Below are positions 32,867 through 39,915 of a DNA stretch of 64,000 bases, piece after piece. Origin of the DNA: a virus; IMG/VR virus record IMGVR_UViG_3300036774_000066, positions 62,001-126,000 of that record; one strand, written 5' to 3'. The position numbers and the translations under genes were made by a program. A model generated the notes under the pieces. That model did not search any database. It saw nothing but the letters and a program-made list of their open reading frames with translations, and was not told the origin of the DNA. Each line of letters begins with the position of its first letter. Position 1 is the stretch's first letter.

Positions 32867-33250
32867 CTAAACCGCCAAGTCCTTGTCCATAAGGGACATA
32901 AGACGGCTCAAGTCTGTAACGGAGAGAACTTGCTTCCAGTACCTTGTGATTTTTGCCTTGAGTATGGCAAACTGCTTTGCACTCAAGACCCGTCCCGCCT
33001 GAACCTGTCTCGCAAAACTTGACAGGATTTCAGCATCATAGGCACCAAACCCCACCCCATTGTCCTCCACCGTCTTTTCTATCTGCTGTTCTGCTGCTGT
33101 CTGTCGCGCATACACGACCTCCAAAGCCCGGAGTGCCCATCTCGGGTCAGTCCGCAGCTTCCCTTGCACGTACACCGCTATCTGCTTCTTGGTGTACTTC
33201 TTGGCCTTCAAAACAACTTTCTGCGTTCCCGTCTCTACTTGGCTACTCAT
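32867..33250 (-). CDS. Hypothetical basic helical protein (127 aa)
   Basis: ATG at 33250 follows AGAGGAGATCGAAGTT; the longer frame would begin upstream of the transcription start of the 33275 promoter, so I rejected it. Starts MSSQVETGTQKVVLKAKKY. Charged helices with conserved-looking patches (FARQVQAGRVLSAKQF). Probably an early protein. No family recognised. Confidence 0.7.
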   Translation of the reverse strand: MSSQVETGTQKVVLKAKKYTKKQIAVYVQGKLRTDPRWALRALEVVYARQTAAEQQIEKTVEDNGVGFGAYDAEILSSFARQVQAGRVLSAKQFAILKAKITRYWKQVLSVTDLSRLMSLMDKDLAV

Positions 33251-33274
33251 AACTTCGATCTCCTCTCTACTTCT

Positions 33275-33303
33275 AATATACAACGAATCAAGGGAAAAGT
33301 CAA
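33275..33303 (-). promoter_or_regulatory. Sigma70-type promoter
   Basis: Minus strand TTGACT, 17-base spacer, TATATT, then AGAAG, downstream of a terminator and just upstream of the 32867-33250 gene. An A/T-rich element (GTTTTGAAAACTA) precedes the -35. Confidence 0.93.
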
Positions 33304-33351
33304 TAGTTTTCAAAACTTTTTTCTAACCTCTGTAAGTCATTGAAAACAAAT

Positions 33352-33383
33352 AAAAAGGGCAAGAACCTTTCGGCCCATGCCCC
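33352..33383 (-). terminator. Intrinsic terminator
   Basis: Minus strand GGGCA...TGCCC with an inner GGGCC/GGTTC stem and GAAA loop, followed by TTTTTATTTG. It ends the lipase transcript. Confidence 0.85.
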
Positions 33384-33418
33384 ATCACCATTCCACAACA
33401 ACCTTTTAGGAAATAAGG

Positions 33419-34231
33419 CTAAGTCGTACACTCCTTCAAAACTTCCTGCATCGCAGCAACTCCCACAGCATCCCCAGACGATTGACAGTCTGCCATAATT
33501 GACTGAGTATAGCGAGAATGGTAGTGATCCCTAATCAAGTCTTTCTTGCGTGTAAACCACCCTCCAATATGAGGAGGATAGACTACTTCTTTTCCTACTG
33601 CCCGTGCTCCTGTTGAATCCGGGGGAACCTGTGCCACAATATCTCGCCCGTTAATCACACGAGTACAGTCAACAGGAAGCATATTATACTGGTCCCTAAA
33701 GTCCTTCGTCCCTGCCCTTGGACACCCGAAAAAGATTGCTGAGTGTGGTATGTCAAGCTGCTTCCCAACATACCCAGAGCAAAGCGTTCCTAACGCCCCA
33801 CCCCTGGAATGACCTGTAATCAGAAGACTTTTCAGCTTCCAGAACCTCCAAAAACTTCCAGCACTCTTCTTGGTCACATGCTCTACATCTTCCTCACCAA
33901 TAGACTGCTTGATATACTGCAACAAATACTGAGTAACCGAAGGCTCAAAGTATTCCCATGATGTAAAGAATCCCTTATGCACAACATCACTTTCCCATTC
34001 AGACTTTCCAGCCAAAGGCAAAATATCAAAGTTAGACACCCACCCAAGATCATCTGACGTTGGACAAAAGGCAATCACAATTCGATCAGAAAATTCTGCT
34101 ATAAAGGCATAGTCAGTATCGTTCCACATAGGAGTAAAAATCAAACTGTCCGCTACAAGAGGGTGCGACGAATCCTCTGGCTTATGAGAAGCCCTCTCTG
34201 CAAACCGCCATGCATCTGCAATTGCTTTCAT
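33419..34231 (-). CDS. Class 3 lipase-like alpha/beta hydrolase
   Basis: The 270-residue protein has the nucleophile elbow LLITGHSRGGALGTL near residue 137 (GHSxGG), a later aspartate in INGRDIVAQVPP near residue 191, and a histidine in RDHYHSRY near residue 236. This is the Ser-Asp-His order of class 3 lipases. There is no signal peptide, so it should act inside the cell or at lysis, perhaps on membrane lipids. A terminator follows. Substrate not known. Confidence 0.85.
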   Translation of the reverse strand: MKAIADAWRFAERASHKPEDSSHPLVADSLIFTPMWNDTDYAFIAEFSDRIVIAFCPTSDDLGWVSNFDILPLAGKSEWESDVVHKGFFTSWEYFEPSVTQYLLQYIKQSIGEEDVEHVTKKSAGSFWRFWKLKSLLITGHSRGGALGTLCSGYVGKQLDIPHSAIFFGCPRAGTKDFRDQYNMLPVDCTRVINGRDIVAQVPPDSTGARAVGKEVVYPPHIGGWFTRKKDLIRDHYHSRYTQSIMADCQSSGDAVGVAAMQEVLKECTT

Positions 34232-34241
34232 AAATCATCTC

Positions 34242-34919
34242 TTAACATCTGGAAAATCCACACGTACACGAAACACAGCCAGACTCATGCCGTAATTTCG
34301 CTCTACAGTCAGGGCAAAGTCCTTGACTTACCCAAAAATCTTCCCCTCTCCCCTCGTCACCAACAACCCTATGGGGTATAACTCCCAATCGTTCTGCCTT
34401 CTCAACAATTGACTCTTCCTTGTATTTCTGTTCCTCAACTTGATGTATGCGAACTTCTCTTGCCTCAATAGACTTTTCTCTAAGGTCTTCCGTCGCAGAA
34501 AAAATCGCCTTCAGTTCCCCTTGATGCTGTTCAAAAAACTTTTGCGCTTGTAAAGTCTTCTTCATTGCAGACGCTAAAGCCCGCGAACAAGAGGAATTTC
34601 CTGTCTTCTTAAACGCCTCATCCTTTCCGGCACGGTATCGTGCTGTCGGACACACCTCTGACTCCAATTGGTCAATAATCTCCTCAATAGGAGTTCCCCT
34701 CTGTAAGTGCAAAGAGACAAGCCGCCCCGTCATCTTTGTACTTGACGCACACCCACCCTTAGAGGATGATCCACAAAACACCTCTATCAACCGTACCTTA
34801 TCGTGCCAATTAAACTTAATAGAGAAGAATGCGGCACCACAACCTGTTTCTTCTCTGAATGTAAGTCCAATGGTAGGATTATCTCTGTGAACTCTTGACA
34901 GATTTGTAGTGTCATCCAT
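34242..34919 (-). CDS. TSCPD-domain protein with zinc tail
   Basis: Residues about 25-115 match the TSCPD domain found at the end of B12-dependent (class II) ribonucleotide reductases: GCGAAFFSIKFN, FCGSSSKGGCASS, MTGRLVSLHLQRGTPIEEII and VCPTAR then SCSRALASAM. The C-terminal 25 residues have CPDCRAKLRHESGCVSCTCG, like the redox zinc tail of those enzymes. A helical segment of about 70 residues separates the two. There is no reductase catalytic domain. Standalone TSCPD proteins exist but their role is unclear. Confidence 0.75.
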   Translation of the reverse strand: MDDTTNLSRVHRDNPTIGLTFREETGCGAAFFSIKFNWHDKVRLIEVFCGSSSKGGCASSTKMTGRLVSLHLQRGTPIEEIIDQLESEVCPTARYRAGKDEAFKKTGNSSCSRALASAMKKTLQAQKFFEQHQGELKAIFSATEDLREKSIEAREVRIHQVEEQKYKEESIVEKAERLGVIPHRVVGDEGRGEDFWVSQGLCPDCRAKLRHESGCVSCTCGFSRC

Positions 34920-35410
34920 CAGAACTTCTCTCTTTCCTCTGTAAACATTTTATCCGTGACCTCTTTACACTTTAACTCGTCCACATTCGGAAAAATACCC
35001 ATCATGTGCTCGACAAAGCACAGAGTATTCTTTACCATCGCTTGCGGGTCAAGTTTGGTAAGGTCTAACTTGTAAACATCCCCATATCTCCATGTTCCCT
35101 TATTTGCATACTTAGTTCCAAAAAACTCCTTGTGAATCTCAGTCACCGAGTGCATTAACTCAAGCTGCTCCGGCACATCAGGATCAGCACAACACAAAAA
35201 TCCCTGAATCATACAATCGGCAAGGTCACGCATTGTCAAGCCTTTAACTTCAGTCTTTCCACGCTCCCCTTGGTCTGTCCACATCTGACCATTATAGGGA
35301 CGGTCCCTCGAATTGTCATAGTCAGACGATCCAAGAGTTGCAGAAAGTAAATGATCCAACTTCTTTTCAAAAGCTGGATCATCTACATCGACCACCGGAA
35401 CACCCTGCAT
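34919..35410 (-). CDS. Hypothetical protein (163 aa)
   Basis: Starts MQGVPVVDVDDPAFEKKLD. Cysteines in IQGFLCCADPDVPEQLE. No catalytic motif seen. The end overlaps the TSCPD start by one base. Unrecognised. Confidence 0.65.
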   Translation of the reverse strand: MQGVPVVDVDDPAFEKKLDHLLSATLGSSDYDNSRDRPYNGQMWTDQGERGKTEVKGLTMRDLADCMIQGFLCCADPDVPEQLELMHSVTEIHKEFFGTKYANKGTWRYGDVYKLDLTKLDPQAMVKNTLCFVEHMMGIFPNVDELKCKEVTDKMFTEEREKF

Positions 35411-35411
35411 A

Positions 35412-35849
35412 CTATCCCTTTGAAAAATCCGTGAGTTCCCCTACCCTCTTGACAAGTCTATCCTTGATCGTCGGGGCTTTCTTCAGTCGCGGATTCTTGT
35501 CATTGACCTCAATATACCCCTGCCGATTCTCAATGTGCTTCCACACCTCGCATCTTTGCAGATGCATAAGAAACGGCACAATGGCTGTGAATCTGCGAGT
35601 TACCCGGTCTTCCTGCTCTGTAAAGTCCAAGAAGGAAGTTGTACTCCGAAACGTGTACTTCGTAGACCGCATCCAGAAGCCTCCATTGGGCATCCTCTCA
35701 AGCACAAGAGTAATAGGCTTTCCTCCTATGGCTCGAAAAAGATGTATGTCTTCCCCCTTGACTGCGACCTGAAAGTAACCCTCCCCAATCAATCCGGCAA
35801 CTGCCGCCTTCGTTGACATACGCTTAACAACAGACTTAGCAGCACTCAT
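35412..35849 (-). CDS. Hypothetical protein (145 aa)
   Basis: Starts MSAAKSVVKRMSTKAAVAG; basic ends and a beta-rich middle (KPITLVLERMPNGGFWMRS). Unrecognised. Overlaps the upstream gene by 4 bases. Confidence 0.65.
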   Translation of the reverse strand: MSAAKSVVKRMSTKAAVAGLIGEGYFQVAVKGEDIHLFRAIGGKPITLVLERMPNGGFWMRSTKYTFRSTTSFLDFTEQEDRVTRRFTAIVPFLMHLQRCEVWKHIENRQGYIEVNDKNPRLKKAPTIKDRLVKRVGELTDFSKG

Positions 35850-36247
35850 TTTGTCAACCTCCTTACTTCAACACGTTTAGGTTTAATCAACTCCTCCACC
35901 TCAAGATGTATGCTACATGCCTTGTTTACAGCAGATACAAGTTCCTTCACCTGATTGTAACATGCAACATTTTCAGATACCCATATTGACGTATAAACTC
36001 TAATCCTGCTCCTCTTCTCCTTTGTCTCTCCCTCAGACTCCGCTGCATCTCTCTTGGAAAATCCCAATTTCTTTCTCCGTTTGTAAAACAAACTCATGTC
36101 CAACTTGAACTTTGGATGCGCCTCCTCAAACTGTGTAAAAGTAGCAGTAGGATTTTCTCTCAAAAAACGATCTACAAGACCGTAATTGATCTTCCTACGC
36201 TTCTTTACTTCCGATACACCTAACTCAGCCACAGCGTCCGTTTCCAT
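35846..36247 (-). CDS. Basic hypothetical protein, possibly DNA-binding (133 aa)
   Basis: Residues about 20-65 (INYGLVDRFLRENPTATF, then PKFKLDMSLFYKRRKKLGF) resemble a helix-turn-helix with a basic recognition stretch. The C-terminal half is beta/alpha. DNA binding is inferred only from this texture. Confidence 0.6.
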   Translation of the reverse strand: METDAVAELGVSEVKKRRKINYGLVDRFLRENPTATFTQFEEAHPKFKLDMSLFYKRRKKLGFSKRDAAESEGETKEKRSRIRVYTSIWVSENVACYNQVKELVSAVNKACSIHLEVEELIKPKRVEVRRLTK

Positions 36248-36280
36248 AGCAACATCCTTTCTTCTTACAACATCATGAGT

Positions 36281-36356
36281 AAAAAAGGAGTCCTGTATAG
36301 AGGCCCATCCTCACCCTGCAAGGAGCAAACAAGAGAGCAAAGAGGTACAGGACTCC
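36281..36356 (-). terminator. Terminator with long perfect stem and large loop
   Basis: Minus strand GGAGTCCTGTA and TACAGGACTCC form an 11-bp perfect stem around a 48-base loop, then TTTTTT. The loop is pyrimidine-rich first and purine-rich later, so extra pairing is possible. Confidence 0.75.
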
Positions 36357-36362
36357 CACCCG

Positions 36363-36554
36363 TCAAAGCTGTTTCTGAAATGTACTCCCAGAAGGAAAAC
36401 TGTTCGGCAACTTGATGTCATACGTGGTATCAGATATAACCTTCTGACCCGGAGAACAAAAATCACTGGCACTAACAGGGTCACTAAGATCATCAAGGAT
36501 AGAAATACACTCATCGCTCCCCGACTCGTTACTGCAATGGATAATGCGAACCAT
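36363..36554 (-). CDS. Hypothetical acidic protein (63 aa)
   Basis: Starts MVRIIHCSNESGSDECISI with GGGAG ribosome binding site seven bases before ATG. It is directly followed by the large-loop terminator. No recognised motif. Confidence 0.6.
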   Translation of the reverse strand: MVRIIHCSNESGSDECISILDDLSDPVSASDFCSPGQKVISDTTYDIKLPNSFPSGSTFQKQL

Positions 36555-36556
36555 AA

Positions 36557-37141
36557 TTACTCCCTTATGTCAAGAGATTCCGACTCAAACTTCTCAAACG
36601 ACTTCATCCCCTTGATCTTCCCGGCCAACGCCTTACTAACCTTGTTGTACCAGGCAATATCCTTCTGACGCTTCTTGACCGTTTTGTTATACTCAGTCAC
36701 GAAAGCCAGAAACGCAGCATGAAAATCCTTTCGCCTCTTCCGCATATTATTGGTCCCGGTAATCAATCTCTCCCTCACGGCCTGCCGCCACTTGACAAGA
36801 TCATCAACCGTATTATCCTCAACTGCCTTTGCTTCCTGCACACAATGAAGAGCACTTTCCAAGTGAAGATTTAGAAACTCAGTAGAAAAAGACTTGCCAT
36901 GCGTCCATCTCTGACGCAGAAACTCCATCGTTCCTTCCGGGTCAAGTCCGATTCTCGCTCCTTCAGCAAAAATTCCTTCATACAACAACTTACGGTCTTT
37001 CCGAGCATTCTCCTTGACAAAATCATCTGCGATCCTTTTTGCACTATTGTCTATCTCAACAACCCGCTTTACATCATCAACATCAACGGTCTTCCTGACC
37101 TTAGCAACAGGGTTTCTTCTTACAACTTTCGTAGCCATCAT
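36557..37141 (-). CDS. Hypothetical helical protein (194 aa)
   Basis: Starts MMATKVVRRNPVAKVRK; highly charged helices throughout (RKRRKDFHAAFLAF, KKRQKDIAWYNKV). May bind nucleic acid or form a coiled coil. GGAG ribosome binding site. Unrecognised. Confidence 0.7.
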   Translation of the reverse strand: MMATKVVRRNPVAKVRKTVDVDDVKRVVEIDNSAKRIADDFVKENARKDRKLLYEGIFAEGARIGLDPEGTMEFLRQRWTHGKSFSTEFLNLHLESALHCVQEAKAVEDNTVDDLVKWRQAVRERLITGTNNMRKRRKDFHAAFLAFVTEYNKTVKKRQKDIAWYNKVSKALAGKIKGMKSFEKFESESLDIRE

Positions 37142-37153
37142 ACACTCCTTCGG

Positions 37154-37507
37154 TTATCCGTTAATGGGGAAAAACGGCTCGTCACACTGCTCCAAACGTA
37201 CTTCCTCTGAAAGTGACCTCTGATACTTCTTACAAAAGCCAATACACCCTTCCTCAAGTGGAACATCCAAGTAAGTACACCCTTTACACGAAACACTCTC
37301 CACCTTGTAGTATTTGTATCCCCGTGCTATTCGCTTGGAGAAAAACGACCCGACAGAAGGTGCCGCCATCCACTCCTTCACTACCTCTTCCGAAACATCA
37401 TGATACTCATATAACGATCCGTTTTTGAACTTGACCTGAAGAACTTTTTTCGCAGGATTATGTGCGTATGCCTCAATGTTGGAAGAAGTAACCGGACTCA
37501 GCTTCAT
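37154..37507 (-). CDS. KTSC-domain protein with cysteine-rich tail (117 aa)
   Basis: ATG at 37507 after AAAAGGAGAGAAA gives MKLSPVTSSNIEAYAHN. Residues about 5-70 match the KTSC domain (LQVKFKNGSLYEYHDV, then APSVGSFFSKRIARGYKYY). The C-terminal 45 residues add CKGC, CIGFC and a further cysteine, probably a metal site. The KTSC fold is linked to nucleic-acid-related phage and lysyl-tRNA synthetase proteins, but its role is not settled. Confidence 0.75.
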   Translation of the reverse strand: MKLSPVTSSNIEAYAHNPAKKVLQVKFKNGSLYEYHDVSEEVVKEWMAAPSVGSFFSKRIARGYKYYKVESVSCKGCTYLDVPLEEGCIGFCKKYQRSLSEEVRLEQCDEPFFPING

Positions 37508-37531
37508 TTTCTCTCCTTTTATGGGTTCCCT

Positions 37532-37556
37532 TGATAATACGTAAAAACACAAAAAA
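37532..37556 (-). promoter_or_regulatory. Candidate phage promoter (CGTATTAT motif)
   Basis: Minus strand ACGTATTATC right after the U-run of a terminator and before the KTSC gene. Same core as the other CGTATTA sites. Confidence 0.4.
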
Positions 37557-37583
37557 GGGGAAGAGCTTTCACTCCTCCCCTCC
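37551..37583 (-). terminator. Intrinsic terminator
   Basis: Minus strand GGGGAGGAG, 6-base loop, CTCTTCCCC with one G-U pair, then TTTTTT. It ends the structured RNA region downstream of the prepilin-like gene. Confidence 0.9.
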
Positions 37584-37587
37584 GGTC

Positions 37588-37815
37588 AAGCTGCCGTGCG
37601 ACAAAGCCGCTGCTCTACTTTGCCGCGTTACCCCACTACGGGCCTACACTTTTGTTGATAGAGCGTAGTGGCTCCACCCTTTTGTGTGCAGGGGCGAGAT
37701 GTTGGTGCCCTGTAAGTTTCGGCAACTTTCTCTAACGAACCGGGCATCCTTCGGGAAAACCCCGTAAGGCACGCGCTGGTCCGCTCTCTGTTAATACGCT
37801 GACCTCTCCAAAAAT
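37588..37815 (-). ncRNA. Structured non-coding RNA candidate
   Basis: This 230-base stretch between the prepilin-like gene and a strong terminator is visibly more G+C-rich than its surroundings and full of stems on the minus strand. They include 37634-37641 with 37665-37672 (8 bp, perfect), 37599-37607 with 37619-37627 (9 bp, one G-U), 37690-37694 with 37709-37713, 37715-37719 with 37725-37729, and nested stems in 37749-37770. A CGTATTA motif at 37793-37799 could be its promoter. It does not match tRNA, tmRNA, 6S or RNase P features that I can recall. Confidence 0.55.
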
Positions 37816-37817
37816 CA

Positions 37818-38219
37818 TCAGGACTTAGGCTTGTACTTTCGCAACAGACGACCATTACAATACGTCCCGGCTTTGTCCCATTGCCAAGGAGCATACCGAA
37901 ATACTGCTACCTCAACAGAATCCCCCTTCACCACATTGGCAAACTGACGGTCCTCGGAAGAAAAAGTCACGACCTCGTTGCCAATGTCAAGATCAACTGC
38001 AAAGGAAAATGTACCAGAGGGAAGCCCACCACCGGCACTACGCCCGGCAACCACAGACATACTCATGTTGGAACACGCCGTTACCTTTCCGATAAACTCC
38101 TTCCGAGAAAAGAACTTGTACCCCGCAGTATAGATAAGACTCCCGATGATTCCCACGATCACGACCACAACCATCAACTCAATGAGAGTGAAACCACGCA
38201 ACCACTTCTTCTGAAACAC
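37818..38219 (-). CDS. Type IV prepilin/pseudopilin-like protein
   Basis: A GTG at 38219, after GGGAGCCTGTT, gives a short basic leader FQKKWLRG followed by FTLIELMVVVVIVGIIGSLI. This is the class III signal of type IV pilins and type II secretion pseudopilins, cleaved between glycine and phenylalanine, with glutamate at mature position 5. A helical spine and a beta-like domain with two cysteines (VTACSN and GTYCNGRLL) follow. An earlier GTG at 38276 would give a longer leader. Host prepilin peptidase should be able to process it. Confidence 0.8.
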   Translation of the reverse strand: MFQKKWLRGFTLIELMVVVVIVGIIGSLIYTAGYKFFSRKEFIGKVTACSNMSMSVVAGRSAGGGLPSGTFSFAVDLDIGNEVVTFSSEDRQFANVVKGDSVEVAVFRYAPWQWDKAGTYCNGRLLRKYKPKS

Positions 38220-38342
38220 AACAGGCTCCCTTCTGTAAATGTGAAAAGGTACAAGGATAACTGGTTTTCGTGGCACACACCACGCGGGGAATCCCGTAAC
38301 CGCCTATTAGCCCTTCGCTATCCCTGTACCCAAAAATCCTTC

Positions 38343-38561
38343 TTACAACCTGATTCCAAGGTAAGACATACGTACCCGCCACGATTTATGAAAAGCCTGT
38401 AGAAAAGTCTTTGCAAGGAAGGATGACCCGGTAAGCATGTCTATCAATACGTGGGAATCGGGAATATGCTTTAGACCTTCCTGCTTTCCCCTGTACTCAG
38501 ATAGAAGCAAAACGGAAATCACATCCCAACGATGAAGTTTTCTTTTCTTTCGTCTTCTCAT
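38343..38561 (-). CDS. Hypothetical basic protein (72 aa)
   Basis: Starts MRRRKKRKLHRWDVISVLLL. GAGGTAATGA precedes; a second short frame starts four bases earlier at another ATG. A 120-base gap follows before the prepilin start. Unrecognised, moderate support. Confidence 0.5.
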   Translation of the reverse strand: MRRRKKRKLHRWDVISVLLLSEYRGKQEGLKHIPDSHVLIDMLTGSSFLAKTFLQAFHKSWRVRMSYLGIRL

Positions 38562-38569
38562 TCATTACC

Positions 38570-38779
38570 TCAATCAACTATGGCATTCGCAGCATTCTCC
38601 ATCCTCTGTCGCAAAGAACTCTCCCCTGACAACCGAGTCACTCTCTTGACTGCATCGGAATATTCCTCTCCATCTCCAGCAACACGGTCTTTCCAACAAT
38701 CAAGATTCTCCCCACGAACAATCTCCCTGAGTCGGGCATCACACCGCATATTACCACAAGTTGAACATGACTTTTTCAT
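38570..38779 (-). CDS. Small protein with CxxC motif (69 aa)
   Basis: Starts MKKSCSTCGNMRCDARLRE; a cysteine cluster (CSTC, C) at the N terminus and helical remainder. Unknown function. Confidence 0.6.
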   Translation of the reverse strand: MKKSCSTCGNMRCDARLREIVRGENLDCWKDRVAGDGEEYSDAVKRVTRLSGESSLRQRMENAANAIVD

Positions 38780-38788
38780 AGACTTACC

Positions 38789-39334
38789 TCACGACCGCAC
38801 GTTAAGGTCAAAGGTATACTGCAACTCAATTTCCTCTGCCTCTTTGTTAATCTTCTGCATCTCTGCAAGCGCAGCATTCCAGCGATCAACCAAGACGGAA
38901 GCCTTACTTGACTTATCCCCAAACAAGGGATTTTTGGGCTGGATTCCGTACTCCAAACGGTCAGCCGGAAGATCGTTCTGCAAGTACCCCTGATTGCTTT
39001 CAATGATCTTCTTGAGGTTGACAACAGGAGAGGAGTCATACCCAATGAGGAAGCTCAACGTGGGATTCTTGCCGGAGTCCGAAATCCTTACCTCGATGTT
39101 GTACATGCCATAGTTAAATGTATACCGGACAGGCATGGAAGAAAGACCCTCCTTGTCAAGCGAGTCCCGAACCTTTCCCTCAAGCCGTTTCGTGATCTTC
39201 TTGCCGTCTTCCGATTCCAGCCCGGCAATCACGGCACGGCACACCTTGGAACTCAGTCGGTTCCACTCAATACGTTCCTTAGACTCTTCAACAATCTTTT
39301 CCAACACCAGCGGCTTAACAAACCCGATTGACAT
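38789..39334 (-). CDS. Hypothetical protein (181 aa)
   Basis: ATG at 39334 follows GGGAGGCTGAT and gives MSIGFVKPLVLEKIVEESK. The middle looks beta-rich (RYTFNYGMYNIEVRISDSG) and the C terminus is helical. Unrecognised. Second gene downstream of the 39604 promoter. Confidence 0.7.
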   Translation of the reverse strand: MSIGFVKPLVLEKIVEESKERIEWNRLSSKVCRAVIAGLESEDGKKITKRLEGKVRDSLDKEGLSSMPVRYTFNYGMYNIEVRISDSGKNPTLSFLIGYDSSPVVNLKKIIESNQGYLQNDLPADRLEYGIQPKNPLFGDKSSKASVLVDRWNAALAEMQKINKEAEEIELQYTFDLNVRS

Positions 39335-39335
39335 A

Positions 39336-39587
39336 TCAGCCTCCCACCCCAACGGGGTAATAGTATTTAAGATACACCTCTTGGAGAATTTCAAAAGGAA
39401 CTTCCCCGCACTTCGGACAGGCATACTTCGCTGCCTCTGCCCGGAAAGCATCACCCTGTTTAATTGCATTCGCTATCAAAGAACACGCTTGCGCCTCTTC
39501 CTTCTCTCCACACATTTCCCAAAGGGCCGCAGCTTCGGCCCACTGATTCATCCGCTCTTTCTCTCTTGCTTTCTGCCGAATCATCAT
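39336..39587 (-). CDS. Hypothetical protein with CPKC motif (83 aa)
   Basis: ATG at 39587 follows GTGGAGGTCAGT and gives MMIRQKAREKERMNQWAEA. CPKCGEVPF near residue 57 is half of a zinc ribbon. First gene after the strong 39604 promoter, so probably early. Confidence 0.7.
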   Translation of the reverse strand: MMIRQKAREKERMNQWAEAAALWEMCGEKEEAQACSLIANAIKQGDAFRAEAAKYACPKCGEVPFEILQEVYLKYYYPVGVGG

Positions 39588-39603
39588 ACTGACCTCCACT
39601 CTT

Positions 39604-39632
39604 AATATACAACAACTACAAGGAAAAGTCAA
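39604..39632 (-). promoter_or_regulatory. Sigma70-type promoter
   Basis: Minus strand TTGACT, 17-base spacer, TATATT, then AAGAG, with an A/T-rich upstream element. It shares the block GACTTACAAGG further upstream with the 33275 promoter. Confidence 0.93.
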
Positions 39633-39680
39633 CAAAAATATTCAAAAACTTTTAATTCCTTGTAAGTCATTGATTTTCAA

Positions 39681-39752
39681 TCAGTCCTTTGCCCCTGAAA
39701 GTATCCTGAAAAAAGCCATCACCGCGAGGATTATCACAATCAGCGTCAGCAT
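39681..39752 (-). CDS. Hydrophobic mini-protein (23 aa)
   Basis: ATG at 39752 follows AAAGAAAGGGGCTTGT. The frame reads MLTLIVIILAVMAFFRILSG and ends AKD, a single membrane helix. It fills the gap between a terminator and the 39604 promoter. It may be a small membrane peptide that changes host membrane proteins, but direct evidence is lacking. Confidence 0.5.
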   Translation of the reverse strand: MLTLIVIILAVMAFFRILSGAKD

Positions 39753-39815
39753 ACAAGCCCCTTTCTTTTAGTTGTTTCTCTGTCTCCAATATATAATATC
39801 GCAAATCTCATGCCC

Positions 39816-39856
39816 CAAAAAGAAAACCCTCAAAACAAGCTAATTTTGAGGGTTTC
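39816..39856 (-). terminator. Intrinsic terminator
   Basis: Minus strand AAACCCTCAAAA and TTTTGAGGGTTT form a 12-bp stem with an 8-base loop, followed by TCTTTTTGG. It ends the papain-like protease transcript. Confidence 0.92.
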
Positions 39857-39915
39857 CTTAAAACCTGTAGACTTATCTCACATAACCCCCACAGAAGGAG
39901 AAAAGAACTCTCTCG

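Noticed and set aside
37628-37894. 88-codon minus-strand frame across the structured region
   Set aside because: It overlaps the prepilin gene's 3' end in another frame and runs through strong RNA stems. Composition is not protein-like beyond chance; an RNA explanation fits better.
38179-38382. 67-codon minus-strand frame starting with GTG
   Set aside because: It overlaps the prepilin start and signal region and the previous gene's end; no good ribosome binding site.
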